DNA of 64,000 nucleotides from Paramagnetospirillum marisnigri. Lineage in GTDB: Bacteria > Pseudomonadota > Alphaproteobacteria > Rhodospirillales > Magnetospirillaceae. Below, one piece after another: positions 55,487 to 63,998 of this stretch. The position numbers and the translations under genes are program-made. The stretch covers positions 186,001 through 250,000 of the forward strand of contig NZ_LWQT01000077.1 of the NCBI RefSeq assembly GCF_001650715.1, in the 5' to 3' direction. Each line of letters starts with the position of its first letter. Within the stretch, counting starts at the first letter, position 1. The notes under the pieces are model-generated. The model saw only the letters and a list, made by a program, of their open reading frames with translations, did not search any database and was not told the origin of the DNA.

Positions 55487-55720
55487 ATGGACGTATCATC
55501 CGTCGGCGTCGCGAACTCGGCGCAATACCTGCAAAAGGCCGCTACCGGCCAGCAGGCTCCGCTGAGCGCTATCAAGCAGGAAGAGCAGGCCGCCCAGGCC
55601 ATCGCGCTGAGCCTGTCGCAAAGCGCGCAACAGCTTCAACAACAGCAGCAGCCCCAGGCCGCGAAGCCCTCCGATGTGGGCAAGTCGGCGGTGGGTCAGC
55701 TTCTGGACGTCCAGGCCTAG
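55487..55720 (+). CDS. Small Gln/Ala-rich protein, possibly YjfB-like motility protein
   Basis: 77 residues from ATG 55487, with AAAGGCAGG upstream; a start 8 codons earlier is possible. It opens MDVSSVGVANSAQYLQKAAT and has a helical core and a glutamine run (AQQLQQQQQPQAA). The opening and helix pattern resemble the small putative motility protein family YjfB, so I offer that as a tentative call. It is about 1.3 kb from the flagellin gene and ends in a hairpin. Confidence 0.6.
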   Translation: MDVSSVGVANSAQYLQKAATGQQAPLSAIKQEEQAAQAIALSLSQSAQQLQQQQQPQAAKPSDVGKSAVGQLLDVQA

Positions 55721-55734
55721 ACAGCGGTCCGATT

Positions 55735-55760
55735 CTGACGCTTAGATCCCTAAGCGTCAG
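55735..55760 (+). terminator. Hairpin downstream of the small YjfB-like gene
   Basis: A 10-bp perfect stem CTGACGCTTA/TAAGCGTCAG with loop GATCCC, 15 nt past the stop codon. No T tract follows, so it may protect the 3' end rather than terminate. The rest of the 217-bp gap 55721-55937 holds a shorter hairpin (GTGCCC/GGGCAC, 55868-55885) and no gene. Confidence 0.45.
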
Positions 55761-55937
55761 GTGAATCGACACACCGACTGATTGAAACGCGGAAACAAAT
55801 CCAAAATTTGCGAGTGATGCAAATGTTGGTTTTTTCCCGCTAGGCCTGCGTCGCCACCCGGCATGGGGTGCCCTTTAACGGGCACGCCATCCATCATCTC
55901 CCGCTCGCCCGCCGCCCCGCGTGGCGGATGGGCTTTG

Positions 55938-56228
55938 TCATGTCGCGGCCCCTTCCATGATGCGGGCCAGCGCGATGTCGCGTTCCGTCACGCCCCCCGC
56001 GTCATGGGTTGTCAGGGTGACATCCACCCGATTCCACACATTGGCCCATTCGGGGTGGTGATTCATCCGCTCGGCCGCCAGGGCTACCTTGGTCATGAAG
56101 GCGAAGGCCTCGACAAAATCCTTGAAGCGGAAACTCCGGGTGATGGCGTCGCGCCCCTCGCATTCCAGCCATTCCGGCAATTCGGCAAGGGCGGCGGCGC
56201 GCAGGGGACCGGTGAGAGCGGCGGACAT
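55938..56228 (-). CDS. phhB: 4a-hydroxytetrahydrobiopterin dehydratase
   Basis: Recycles pterin cofactor after aromatic hydroxylation (PCD/DCoH). The 96 residues show the family pattern: [20 protein letters not shown], then [20 protein letters not shown] with the catalytic His57 and His58, and a final DIALARIM. The start is set by GAGG 8 nt upstream; the frame is open far beyond that but is not coding. No phenylalanine hydroxylase gene is nearby. Alternatively it serves a molybdopterin-related pathway, as proposed for some bacterial members. Confidence 0.93.
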   Translation of the reverse strand: MSAALTGPLRAAALAELPEWLECEGRDAITRSFRFKDFVEAFAFMTKVALAAERMNHHPEWANVWNRVDVTLTTHDAGGVTERDIALARIMEGAAT

Positions 56229-56318
56229 GGCGGTATCCTCGGATTGTTTCTGCGGCCCCCCTTCCCCAAATGGGCTTCTCTGGCGCCCGCGACAAGGACA
56301 GGCTAAATTCAATCCATC

Positions 56319-56726
56319 ATGAGCAGAGTCATCCCGCACCACAGCACGCCACCCAGCTGCGCCGACCTGGAAACCATCGCCGCCGCCGCTTTCGCCGATA
56401 TCCCGGAGGAATTGCGCCGCTACGCCGCCGACGTGGTCATTCGCGTCGAGGACTTCCCCGACGAGGAGGTCGAGCGCGAGATGGATCTGGAAAGCCCGTT
56501 CGACCTGCTGGGGCTGTATCGCGGCACCGCCCAGGACATCATGGCCTTTGGTGGCGCGCCCTCCTCGGTGGACATGATCTTTCTCTACCGTCGGCCGATC
56601 CTGGATTACTGGTGCGAAACCGGCGAGGATCTGTCCTCGGTGGTCAAGCATGTGCTGATCCATGAGATCGGACACCATTTCGGCCTGTCGGACGACGACA
56701 TGGAGCGAATCGAGGACGAGGCGTGA
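56319..56726 (+). CDS. Zincin-like metallopeptidase family protein (COG3824)
   Basis: 135 residues. The zinc site [11 protein letters not shown] (115-125) has the two His and the Glu of HExxH, and Asp125 as third ligand. The segment [20 protein letters not shown] and [13 protein letters not shown] are characteristic of the compact COG3824 zincin family. The substrate is unknown and proteolysis is not proven. The stop overlaps the start of the binding-protein gene by 1 nt. Confidence 0.92.
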   Translation: MSRVIPHHSTPPSCADLETIAAAAFADIPEELRRYAADVVIRVEDFPDEEVEREMDLESPFDLLGLYRGTAQDIMAFGGAPSSVDMIFLYRRPILDYWCETGEDLSSVVKHVLIHEIGHHFGLSDDDMERIEDEA

Positions 56727-57844
56727 TGCCCTCCTCGGCGCCCCGCCGCTGGCAACCACGGTCCGCAGGCGTGGCCATGGCCATCCTGGCCCTGATCATT
56801 GCCCTCGCACCCTGCCCGTCCCTGGCGGCGGGCGACTTGCGGGTCCTGGCCAGGGCGAGGACCATCGCCCCCGAGGTGCTGACCAAGTTCGAACGCGAGA
56901 CCGGCATCCGCGCCATCGGGGAAGAGGTGGGCGATTCCGGCGAAATGGTGGCCCGCCTCAAGGGCGGGCAATCAGGATTCGACATCGCCTTCCCCCCCGA
57001 TCATCACGTGGCAGACCTGATCGAGGCCGGATTGCTGGAGCGGGTCTGGGCCGACCGCCTGCCCGGTTTCTGGAATATCGAGGATCCCTGGCGGTCGCGC
57101 TCCTTCGACCCCCGCAACGAATACACCATCCCCAACCAGTGGGGCACCACCTCCTTCGCCGTGGATACCTCCATCCACAAGGGCGACATCGACACCTTGC
57201 GCCTGTTGTTCGACCCGCCACCAGAAGTGGCGGGCCGGGTCGGCATACTGGACGGCGCCGATATCGTGCAATTGGCTTTGCTTTATCTCGGAGAAGCCCG
57301 CTGCACCCCCGATACCGGCCGCCTGGACAAGGCCTTGAAGGAAGTGCACCCCCTGCTGGCCCGGGCCCGGCTGGTCCGCCCCGCCGACATGGTCCAGTCC
57401 CTGGGAGGAGGCGATCTGGCCCTGGCGGTGGTTCGCAGCGGCGATGCCATGCGGGCTCGCGACAGCCGCCCCAGCCTGGCTTACGCCTATCCGCGCGAGG
57501 GCAATCTGGTGTGGACCGACGTGATCGCGGTGCCGCGCAATCCTCCCAACCGCGCCAATGCCCTGAAGTTCCTGACCTTCATGCTGAAGCCGGAGAACGC
57601 GGCCCTGCAGTCCAATTTCAACCGCTCGGCCAATATGATCCGGGGCAGTGAAGCCCATATGCTGGCGCCGGTTCTCGCGGCGCCGGAACTGGTGGCGCCA
57701 TGGCCGGCCAAGGTGGGATTCCTGGTGTCGTGCGGCGCCAAGGTGCAGCGCCGCCACGAAGAGGTCTGGGAACAGGCCAAGCGCCAGGCCCTGAAAAGCT
57801 CCGTCAGCCCTGAGGATGCAGCGGCGTCCCGACCGGCACCTTGA
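56726..57844 (+). CDS. PotD/PotF-like periplasmic binding protein
   Basis: 372 residues with a signal peptide (cleavage near 33-35, APCPSLAA) and a polyamine-type periplasmic binding fold: [57 protein letters not shown], and [23 protein letters not shown] 56726 overlaps the metallopeptidase stop (TGATG). No permease or ATPase gene is adjacent, so it is an orphan that may serve a remote ABC transporter or a sensor. The 3' end overlaps the convergent gene by 41 nt. Confidence 0.87.
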   Translation: MPSSAPRRWQPRSAGVAMAILALIIALAPCPSLAAGDLRVLARARTIAPEVLTKFERETGIRAIGEEVGDSGEMVARLKGGQSGFDIAFPPDHHVADLIEAGLLERVWADRLPGFWNIEDPWRSRSFDPRNEYTIPNQWGTTSFAVDTSIHKGDIDTLRLLFDPPPEVAGRVGILDGADIVQLALLYLGEARCTPDTGRLDKALKEVHPLLARARLVRPADMVQSLGGGDLALAVVRSGDAMRARDSRPSLAYAYPREGNLVWTDVIAVPRNPPNRANALKFLTFMLKPENAALQSNFNRSANMIRGSEAHMLAPVLAAPELVAPWPAKVGFLVSCGAKVQRRHEEVWEQAKRQALKSSVSPEDAAASRPAP

Positions 57845-58328
57845 TCCGCAGACCCGGCGTGGGGATCAAGGCGATGAAGCGGCCCTCGATGGCGCGTCCG
57901 CGCGCCTGCATCAAGGCGCCGTGGGACAGGATCAAGGCGAGAGCGTCGAGAGCGAACAGCCCCATGGTCAGGCGCATCACCGTCTCGCCCAGGGGCGCCA
58001 TCAGCGGAATGGCGAACAGTACCGGCAGCAAGGCGTAGAGGAAGGTATCGCGCCAGCGCCGCGCCCGCACCACCGACCCCGCCAGATAGGCCACCGGCGA
58101 CGCCAGGACCAGGTTCACCTTGGCGCGGGCGACGACCTGGGTGGCGATGGCGGCGGCCGGACCGGGCAGCCCCTCGAAGCTGGCCTGCAGCGACAGGCCA
58201 TCGGGCGCGACCATGAAGGTGGCGCGCAGGGCATCCATCGGCCATTGCCCCCGGGGAATGGCCGGACGGATTTCGGTATAGACCGCCCGGGAAAATGAGG
58301 AATCGGGGGGAAGAATTTCGGCAATCAT
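57804..58328 (-). CDS. Predicted membrane protein, unknown
   Basis: 174 residues from ATG 58328. The first ~100 residues include a beta-rich soluble part (EIRPAIPRGQWPMDALRATF); one or two hydrophobic helices follow at about 95-135 (FLYALLPVLFAIPLMAPLGE), and the tail is basic. It is not recognised. A start 11 codons earlier is possible. It is the last gene of a three-gene minus-strand set headed by the operator region at 58.9-59.05 kb. Confidence 0.6.
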   Translation of the reverse strand: MIAEILPPDSSFSRAVYTEIRPAIPRGQWPMDALRATFMVAPDGLSLQASFEGLPGPAAAIATQVVARAKVNLVLASPVAYLAGSVVRARRWRDTFLYALLPVLFAIPLMAPLGETVMRLTMGLFALDALALILSHGALMQARGRAIEGRFIALIPTPGLRIKVPVGTPLHPQG

Positions 58329-58423
58329 CGTGCCATGATCTCCAACCGGGGAGATGGGCACTGTGCCACGTCCCGGCCTTCAGGCCAAGGACACAGACTC
58401 GGCAGGGTGCGGTCCCGGCGGTC

Positions 58424-58681
58424 TCAGGCGACCCGGGATGCCTCGGCGGCTTCCAGTTCCTCGCGAATTTCGTCCAGGCGAAGAACCAGGGCGACAATAC
58501 CCAGTTCCTCCTCGACCCGGGAACGCTCCGCCATCAGCTCTTGCCGGGCGGCGGGGTCGGCGGTCTGCCAGCGGATGTTCATGCCTTCCTCGTATTCGGC
58601 AAAGGTATGCAGCGCCTCGTCCAATTGGGCATCGAGGCGCTTCTTTTCCTCCCTGAGGGCGGCAATCAAGGACTGGACCAT
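58424..58681 (-). CDS. Small coiled-coil protein, unknown
   Basis: 85 residues, nearly all helical and charged, with heptad-like runs (LIAALREEKKRLDAQLDEAL, then RSRVEEELGIVALVLRLDEI). ATG 58681 is chosen; a GTG 10 codons upstream would overlap the preceding gene. No cysteines, no signal peptide. It lies 10 nt after the 68-residue gene, so the two are likely co-transcribed. Confidence 0.65.
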   Translation of the reverse strand: MVQSLIAALREEKKRLDAQLDEALHTFAEYEEGMNIRWQTADPAARQELMAERSRVEEELGIVALVLRLDEIREELEAAEASRVA

Positions 58682-58691
58682 GGCGCCGCTT

Positions 58692-58898
58692 TCAGGCCGC
58701 GAGACGGGCACGCGGATTGACGTGCTCCACCTCGGCTCGGGCGGCGGCGTCCTCCACCCCGGTTACAGCCGCCAGCAACATGGCCGCTGCGGCGAGTCCC
58801 TCGGTATGGGCGATATCGTCGGGACGCCCCCCGGCCAGGGCGTCCTGGACGGTTTCGTCATAGGCGGTCAAAACCATCTCAAGCGTCGCGGCGTCCAT
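58692..58898 (-). CDS. Small acidic protein, unknown (68 aa)
   Basis: 68 residues, helical and Ala/Asp/Glu rich (MDAATLEMVLTAYDETVQDA). The ATG at 58898 has GGAGGG 8 nt upstream, a strong start. It is the first gene after a promoter with TATACT and a double operator at 59007-59051. No recognised motif. The operator is the best hint of regulated expression. Confidence 0.65.
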   Translation of the reverse strand: MDAATLEMVLTAYDETVQDALAGGRPDDIAHTEGLAAAAMLLAAVTGVEDAAARAEVEHVNPRARLAA

Positions 58899-58966
58899 GC
58901 GGTTCCCTCCGGGCCATCCTTCCGTCCAAACGCCCCTCCCCAAACCCGAGGCTTATCCATGACGAT

Positions 58967-59051
58967 AGTATACCCCGGCAAAATCGGGCCGCAAGGCAAT
59001 AGTTCCCACAATACATTTGTGACTATTAGAACAGCGTCACAAAATATTGTG
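58967..59051 (-). promoter_or_regulatory. Promoter with two phased CACAA/TTGTG operator dyads
   Basis: On the minus strand TTGCGG (58989-58994) and TATACT (58967-58972) are 16 nt apart, a good housekeeping-type promoter. Just upstream are two perfect dyads, CACAA-N5-TTGTG at 59007-59021 and CACAA-N4-TTGTG at 59038-59051, with centres about 30.5 bp apart (three helical turns). Together they also form a larger inverted repeat with near-identical 16-17 nt arms. The A+T content is high. The regulator is unknown; the position upstream of -35 suits an activator or a repressor loop. Confidence 0.65.
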
Positions 59052-59087
59052 AAAACCAAGTCAACCTTATATGAATAGAATGTAACG

Positions 59088-59306
59088 CTAGACTGCGGAC
59101 TTCCTGCTCGCATAGGCGTCCAGCATGATGGCCTTCACGGCCGACGGCGATGCTGTTGGGAAGTGCTCGGCCAACAGATCCCAGACTTTTCCATTGTGCA
59201 GAAAGTTCTGAGCGAATGCATCCATGGTGGCGGCATTGTCCTCGTCCATGGACGCCACCATGAAATCGAACAGCCGTTTGCGATCCTCTTCGGCGAAGAC
59301 TGCCAT
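59088..59306 (-). CDS. Small hypothetical protein (72 aa)
   Basis: 72 residues from ATG 59306, with GGGAGAGGGG just upstream. The sequence MAVFAEEDRKRLFDFMVASM and MDAFAQNFLHNGKVWDLLAE is helical with a hydrophobic face; no family recognised. It lies between the trxA terminator and the double-dyad operator, all on the minus strand. It probably has its own promoter, because trxA ends in a strong terminator. Confidence 0.65.
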   Translation of the reverse strand: MAVFAEEDRKRLFDFMVASMDEDNAATMDAFAQNFLHNGKVWDLLAEHFPTASPSAVKAIMLDAYASRKSAV

Positions 59307-59324
59307 GCCCCTCTCCCGGTTCAC

Positions 59325-59358
59325 AAAAACGACGAGCCCCGCACACCGGCGGGGCTCG
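59325..59358 (-). terminator. Rho-independent terminator of trxA
   Basis: A 10-bp perfect stem CGAGCCCCGC/GCGGGGCTCG (59333-59342, 59349-59358) with loop ACACCG. On the minus strand the T-rich tract GTTTTTGTG follows. It is 22 nt after the trxA stop. Confidence 0.85.
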
Positions 59359-59380
59359 CTCCTGACCTTGGATGCTCGGC

Positions 59381-59695
59381 CTAGATGCTGGCCTCGACCC
59401 ACTCGTAGAGCTTGCTCTTGGGCAGGGCCCCGATCTTGGTGGCGGCCACCTGGCCGTCCTTGAAGATCATCAGGGTGGGAATGCCCCGCACGCCGTACTT
59501 GCCGGGGGTGCCGGGATTCTCGTCGATATTGATCTTGGCGACGGTGATCTTGGCCCCCAGTTCCTTGGCCAGTTCCTCCAGCGCCGGAGCGATCTGGCGA
59601 CACGGACCGCACCATTCGGCCCAGAAATCAACCAGAACCGGACCGCTGGCCTTGAGCACATCGGCCTCGAACGAGGAGTCGGTCACGTTCTTCAT
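59381..59695 (-). CDS. trxA: Thioredoxin
   Basis: 104-residue cytoplasmic disulfide reductase with the classical active site [10 protein letters not shown] (Cys29, Cys32), the cis-proline loop [12 protein letters not shown] and the C-terminal helix ending in LYEWVEASI. No signal peptide. It is a single-gene unit, with a strong terminator and a 102-nt gap to the upstream chemoreceptor gene stop. Confidence 0.96.
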   Translation of the reverse strand: MKNVTDSSFEADVLKASGPVLVDFWAEWCGPCRQIAPALEELAKELGAKITVAKINIDENPGTPGKYGVRGIPTLMIFKDGQVAATKIGALPKSKLYEWVEASI

Positions 59696-59797
59696 AGGTA
59701 AGTTCCTTGTCGAATTCGAAAGACGGTTTTGTCCGCCCGCCCGGGTTTCCCCGGGGACAACCTGACCACTGTAGAAACCTGTCGTCCGACCGTCAAG

Positions 59798-61597
59798 TTA
59801 ACTGCCGCCGATGCGGGCAACGAAGCCATCCACCTCGCGGCTGAGGGTTTCCGATTGCAGGGACAATTCCGCCGCGGCCGCCGCGACCTGCCCGGAGGAT
59901 TCGGTCGCCTCGGCCGCCGTCGCCTGGACGGTGACGATGGCCGCCGAGACCGACGCCGCCCCCGAGGCGGCCTCGGCCACGTTGCGGGCGATTTCCAGGG
60001 TGACGGCGTTCTGTTCCTCGACGGCGCCCGCCACCGCCGAGGAGGCCTGCTCGATCTCGGACACGGTGCGGGAGATATCCTGGATGGCCGAGATGGCCTC
60101 GGCGGCCACGCCTTGGATCTGCGCGACCTGATTGGTGATGTCCTCGGTGGCCCTGGCCGTCTGGTTGGCCAGGTTCTTGACCTCGCCCGCCACCACGGCG
60201 AAGCCCTTGCCGGCCTCGCCCGCGCGCGCCGCCTCGATAGTGGCGTTGAGCGCCAGCAGATTGGTCTGGGACGCGATGTCGTTGATCAGGCTGACGATGG
60301 CGCCGATGCGCTGGGCCGCCTCGCTCAGGCCGCGGACGGTGGAATCGGTCCGGGCGGCCACGCCCGCCGCCTCGGACGCCACCACGGCGGCCCGGTTGAC
60401 CTGGGCGCTGATCTCCTGGATCGAGGCGGAGAATTCCTCCACCGCCGAGGCGACGGCCTGAACATTGACCGAGGCCTGTTCGGCGGCGGCAGCCACCGTC
60501 ATGGCCTGCTGGGTGGTATCGGTGGCCTGGGCCGACATGGCGCCGGACGAGGCTTCCAGCTCGGTCGCGGCGGCGGCCACGGCATTGACCACCGGCTTGA
60601 CCTGATCATTGGCGAAGGCGATGAACTCGGCATCGCGGCTTTCCATCAGCTTCAGCGAGCGATTGATGCTCTTGGCGTAGACCAGATAGTCACCCCTGAG
60701 CCCGGTCAGCAGGATGCGGCGGAAATAGCGGCGGCCATTGGCCGATTCCACCGCCGCGAAGGCTTCCTTGCCAAAGGCTTCCGCCACGTCGAGCAGGCGG
60801 TTAATGTTGCGCAGCAACTCGCCGATCTCGTCGTTGCGGCGAATTCCCATGACGCGGGCATTGAGATCACCGGCCGAACTCCGCGCCAGGATCTTGTTGG
60901 CGCCGGACAGATCCTCGGCCACCGCTCCGACGCCGCGGCCAATATAGACCGCGACGCCGACCCCGATCAGCGAGCACAGGGCGGCGACGATCATGAAGAC
61001 GATGGCGGTGCCCCGGCTGCTGCCGAGTGTGGCGGCTTCGTCTTCCTGGCTGCGCTGAATCAGCAGGGCGACGGTCGCGTCGATCTTCTCCAGATCCTTT
61101 TGCAGTTGCTCCGACTTGGCGTCGAATTCCGCCATCCGCTTATTGCCCCCCTCGGGGCCATGGGCGACATAGGCCTCGGCCATGGTCCGCCCGGCGGCGA
61201 CATAGGCGGGAAAATGGCTCTTGGCGGCGGTCAAGGCCCCGGTCAGGTCGGCATTGCCCATCTGCCCGGCCAGTTCCGCCAGACGGGCGGCGTCCTTATC
61301 GAAGCGCTCGGCGAAATCCTTGGCCTTGGCGAAACCGTCATCCAGGCCGTCGAGGCCGCGGGTAGCCGACACGTCGGTCAGCCATTGCTGGACCTGCACC
61401 ACGTCGAAACGCAGATCCTTGGACGCCTGGGCGATGCCGAACACCTGAGTGCGGAAACGGCTGGCCATGTCGGCCACATTGCCGATCCCGACGATTCCAG
61501 CCCAGATCCCGCCCACACCGGCCAGCAGGCAGATGACGGCGGGAATCAGGACGGCGAGCATCACCGCCCGCGCCTCGGAGTGAAGAGTCTTCTGCAT
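59798..61597 (-). CDS. Methyl-accepting chemotaxis protein, partner of an Aer-type PAS protein
   Basis: 599-residue transmembrane chemoreceptor. It has a first helix (about 12-35), a roughly 150-residue helical periplasmic domain, a second helix (about 185-210), HAMP-like region, a linker with [20 protein letters not shown], and a signalling domain whose tip is [23 protein letters not shown] 61597 has GGAG 9 nt upstream; TTG at 61615 overlaps the PAS gene stop and is the alternative. It follows the PAS gene in one operon, so ligand input may come from that protein. Confidence 0.9.
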   Translation of the reverse strand: MQKTLHSEARAVMLAVLIPAVICLLAGVGGIWAGIVGIGNVADMASRFRTQVFGIAQASKDLRFDVVQVQQWLTDVSATRGLDGLDDGFAKAKDFAERFDKDAARLAELAGQMGNADLTGALTAAKSHFPAYVAAGRTMAEAYVAHGPEGGNKRMAEFDAKSEQLQKDLEKIDATVALLIQRSQEDEAATLGSSRGTAIVFMIVAALCSLIGVGVAVYIGRGVGAVAEDLSGANKILARSSAGDLNARVMGIRRNDEIGELLRNINRLLDVAEAFGKEAFAAVESANGRRYFRRILLTGLRGDYLVYAKSINRSLKLMESRDAEFIAFANDQVKPVVNAVAAAATELEASSGAMSAQATDTTQQAMTVAAAAEQASVNVQAVASAVEEFSASIQEISAQVNRAAVVASEAAGVAARTDSTVRGLSEAAQRIGAIVSLINDIASQTNLLALNATIEAARAGEAGKGFAVVAGEVKNLANQTARATEDITNQVAQIQGVAAEAISAIQDISRTVSEIEQASSAVAGAVEEQNAVTLEIARNVAEAASGAASVSAAIVTVQATAAEATESSGQVAAAAAELSLQSETLSREVDGFVARIGGS

Positions 61598-61611
61598 GGG
61601 ACTGGCTCCGC

Positions 61612-62151
61612 TCAACGATCGGGGGTGATGGCGAAAATGAAGCGGTCATAGCTGTCGAACCCGGCATCGGCCACGGCCCGGTTCAGCATGGCCCACGAGG
61701 ATTCCAGCCCGGCCTTGCGATCGGCGTGCCGGCCCTCTTCGCCCAGCAGGTTTGCATAGAGCGGCTTGATGACCGCCAAGGCCTCGGCGTCGGGGACACG
61801 GCGGTTGGAATGAAAGCCGATGATCTGCCCGGCCGAATCGAAACTCGGGGTGACATGGGCGAGGACCCAGTAATTGTCACCATTCTTCGCCATGTTGTTG
61901 ACATAGGCGAACAGCTCCCGCCCCGCCGAGATGGTGTCCCACAGCAACTTGAACACCGCGCGGGGCATATCGGGATGACGGATCAGCGAATGGGGCTGGC
62001 CGATCAGTTCGGGCTCGGTGTAGCCGCTGACCGCCATGAAGACGTCGTTGACATAGGTCAGCCGCCCCTTCGGGTCGGTCTTGCTGACGATCAATTCATG
62101 GGCGGCGAAACTCCGCTCCTTACCCGAAGGGGTAATTCTCTTTTCTGCCAT
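61612..62151 (-). CDS. Aer-type PAS domain protein (FAD/redox sensor-like)
   Basis: 179 residues with one PAS domain (about 15-120) of the Aer class: [40 protein letters not shown] and [18 protein letters not shown]. The conserved Trp in NYWV is the FAD-pocket residue of E. coli Aer, which reports redox state. The C-terminal 50 residues are helical, and no HAMP or signalling domain follows. ATG 62151 has GGGGA upstream. The next gene is a chemoreceptor, so this looks like a soluble sensor half of a split aerotaxis pair. Confidence 0.87.
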   Translation of the reverse strand: MAEKRITPSGKERSFAAHELIVSKTDPKGRLTYVNDVFMAVSGYTEPELIGQPHSLIRHPDMPRAVFKLLWDTISAGRELFAYVNNMAKNGDNYWVLAHVTPSFDSAGQIIGFHSNRRVPDAEALAVIKPLYANLLGEEGRHADRKAGLESSWAMLNRAVADAGFDSYDRFIFAITPDR

Positions 62152-62399
62152 TATTCGTATTCCCCAGTACCCCATACCTTTGTTGCGACTGTGTCAGCTA
62201 GATGACCCAGACGCAATCAAGAAGCACCCCAAACTGGCTTCTAATACCGACGCTATAGTACTTGCCCCATACTATCAACCTATTTCCCAGTGCCGCCCGT
62301 GACCATGACCGAGCGTCTTTGGCGCATCCCCATGCTGGTGGCGGGGGGACTCCAGCGCCGCTATTCTTGCGTAAGACGCGACGGAGTCCGGAGGGCGAG
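62152..62399. promoter_or_regulatory. Divergent promoter region, A+T-rich
   Basis: 248 bp between the PAS gene (minus) and the glycerate kinase gene (plus). It is lower in G+C than its surroundings and contains a perfect 6-bp inverted repeat ATAGTA/TACTAT (62254-62259 and 62269-62274, 9-nt spacer). No gene is visible. The in-frame extension of the kinase ORF to 62262 lacks coding character. Confidence 0.4.
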
Positions 62400-63761
62400 G
62401 TGACGGCACCAAACGATTTGAAAGCCATCCTTACAGCCGGATTGCAGCGGGTCGATCCGCTGGGGATGATCCTGGACCATGTGAGACTCGCGGGCGATCG
62501 GCTGAGGCTCAGCCGCGACCAGGGCGACGAGGAGATCGACCTGACAGTGTTCGACCGCATCGCGGTGCTGGGCGCGGGCAAGGCCTCGGCCCGCATGGCA
62601 CAGGGTTTGGAACAGGTGCTGGGCGACCGGATTGGTGACGGGCTGGTGGTTGTCAAGACCGGCCATGCCCTGCCCCTGCGGCATATCCGGGTCCTGGAAG
62701 CCTCGCACCCCACGCCCGACGATGCCGGGGTCGAGGCGGCGCGCCAATTGGCGGATTACGCCGGGGGGCTGGACGAACGCTGCCTGGCGATCCTGCTCAT
62801 CTCGGGGGGCGGCTCGGCGCTGCTTCCCGCTCCCCGGCCGCCGCTGAGCCTGGCCGACAAGCAGGCGACCACCGCGGCGCTGCTGGCCTGCGGCGCCGAC
62901 ATTCACGAGGTCAATTGCGTGCGCAAGCATCTGTCGGCCCTGAAGGGCGGCGGGTTGGCCCGGCTTCTGGCCCCCGCCCGCTGCCTGGCGCTAATCCTGT
63001 CCGACGTGGTGGGCGACCGGCTGGACAGCATCTCCTCGGGACTAACCGCCGCCGATCCCACCACCTTCGCCGACGCCCTGGCGGTGATCAGCCGGTACGG
63101 TCTGGACCAAAGCCTGCCCGCCTCGGTGATGGCGCTGCTGCGCCGGGGTGACGAGGGCCACGAGCCCGAAACCGCCAAGCCCGGGGATGCCGCCCTGGCC
63201 CGTGTCACCAATGCCGTGATCGGCAGCAACCGCGCCGCCGTTCTGGCCGCCCGCGACAAGGCCCGATCCCTGGGCTACGACACGCTGGCGCTGACCTCGA
63301 GCCTGACGGGCGAGGCCCGCGAGGTGGCCAAGCTGCTGTTCGCCATAGCGCGGGACTGCCGCGACGGCGGCTTGCTGGCCCCCGCCCCGGCCTGCCTGAT
63401 CGCGGGTGGCGAAAGCGTGGTCACGGTGAGCGGTACCGGCTCCGGCGGCCGCAACCAGGAAATGGCCCTGGCCTTCCTGGCGGAAATGGCGGGGGATCCC
63501 CAAGGCGGGCGCGACATCGCCTTCCTGTCCGCCGCCACCGATGGCGGTGATGGCCCCACCGACGCGGCAGGCGCCTTCGCTACCCCGGAAGTGCTGGTCC
63601 GCGCCCGCGCCCTGGGGCTGTCGCCGACCCATTTCCTTGGCAATAACGATTCCTACGGCTTCTTCGATCGCTTAGGGGGACTGCTGCGAACCGGCCCCAC
63701 CGGAACCAATGTCTGCGACCTCCAGATCATCCTGGTGGGCAGCCCTCACACTTGTACTTGA
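62400..63761 (+). CDS. Glycerate 2-kinase (MOFRL family)
   Basis: Phosphorylates D-glycerate to 2-phosphoglycerate (GckA/TtuD type), linking glyoxylate and tartronate metabolism to glycolysis. The 453 residues have VLGAGKASARMAQGLEQVLG, the ILLISGGGSALLPAPRPPLS segment, IHEVNCVRKHLSALKGGGLA, and the MOFRL C-terminal part with GGRNQEMALAFLAEMAG and the FLSAATDGGDGPTDAAGA run. GTG at 62400 with GGAGG 6 nt upstream is the start, 46 codons inside a longer open frame. Confidence 0.92.
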   Translation: MTAPNDLKAILTAGLQRVDPLGMILDHVRLAGDRLRLSRDQGDEEIDLTVFDRIAVLGAGKASARMAQGLEQVLGDRIGDGLVVVKTGHALPLRHIRVLEASHPTPDDAGVEAARQLADYAGGLDERCLAILLISGGGSALLPAPRPPLSLADKQATTAALLACGADIHEVNCVRKHLSALKGGGLARLLAPARCLALILSDVVGDRLDSISSGLTAADPTTFADALAVISRYGLDQSLPASVMALLRRGDEGHEPETAKPGDAALARVTNAVIGSNRAAVLAARDKARSLGYDTLALTSSLTGEAREVAKLLFAIARDCRDGGLLAPAPACLIAGGESVVTVSGTGSGGRNQEMALAFLAEMAGDPQGGRDIAFLSAATDGGDGPTDAAGAFATPEVLVRARALGLSPTHFLGNNDSYGFFDRLGGLLRTGPTGTNVCDLQIILVGSPHTCT

Positions 63762-63785
63762 CTCTGGCGTCGGGATCAGTATGGT
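63758..63785 (+). promoter_or_regulatory. Promoter of rpmG
   Basis: TTGACT (63758-63763) and TATGGT (63780-63785) with a 16-nt spacer match the housekeeping consensus at 5 and 4 of 6 positions. The start point would fall near 63792, about 40 nt before the rpmG ATG. The -35 overlaps the end of the glycerate kinase gene. Confidence 0.45.
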
Positions 63786-63830
63786 GCGCCCCCTGAGTTT
63801 CGATCACCAACGTTTGTCGGGATTTTCGTC

Positions 63831-63998
63831 ATGGCCAAGCCTGCCACCATTCTCATCAAGCTGCTGAGCACCGCGGGGACGGGCTTCTTCTACGTGGCGA
63901 AGAAGAACCCGCGCAAGACGACTGAAAAGCTGGAATTCCGCAAGTACGACCCTGTCGTGCGCAAGCATGTCCAGTTCAAGGAAGCCAAGATCAAGTAG
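63831..63998 (+). CDS. rpmG: 50S ribosomal protein L33
   Basis: 55 residues, [20 protein letters not shown] at the N-terminus, then the [19 protein letters not shown] tail. This is a full-length L33 of the zinc-free type: none of the four ribbon cysteines is present, as usual in proteobacteria. The stop is 2 nt from the window edge. It is a single gene with its own promoter-like sequence. Confidence 0.96.
   Translation: MAKPATILIKLLSTAGTGFFYVAKKNPRKTTEKLEFRKYDPVVRKHVQFKEAKIK

Noticed and set aside
59007-59051. CRP/FNR-type site
   Set aside because: TGTGA and TCACA halves occur but are 14 nt apart rather than 6, and FNR TTGAT/ATCAA halves are absent. The two separate CACAA/TTGTG dyads explain the pattern better.
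62262-62399. N-terminal 46-codon extension of glycerate kinase
   Set aside because: The extension is not family-like and lies in an A+T-rich promoter gap; GTG 62400 has GGAGG at the right spacing.
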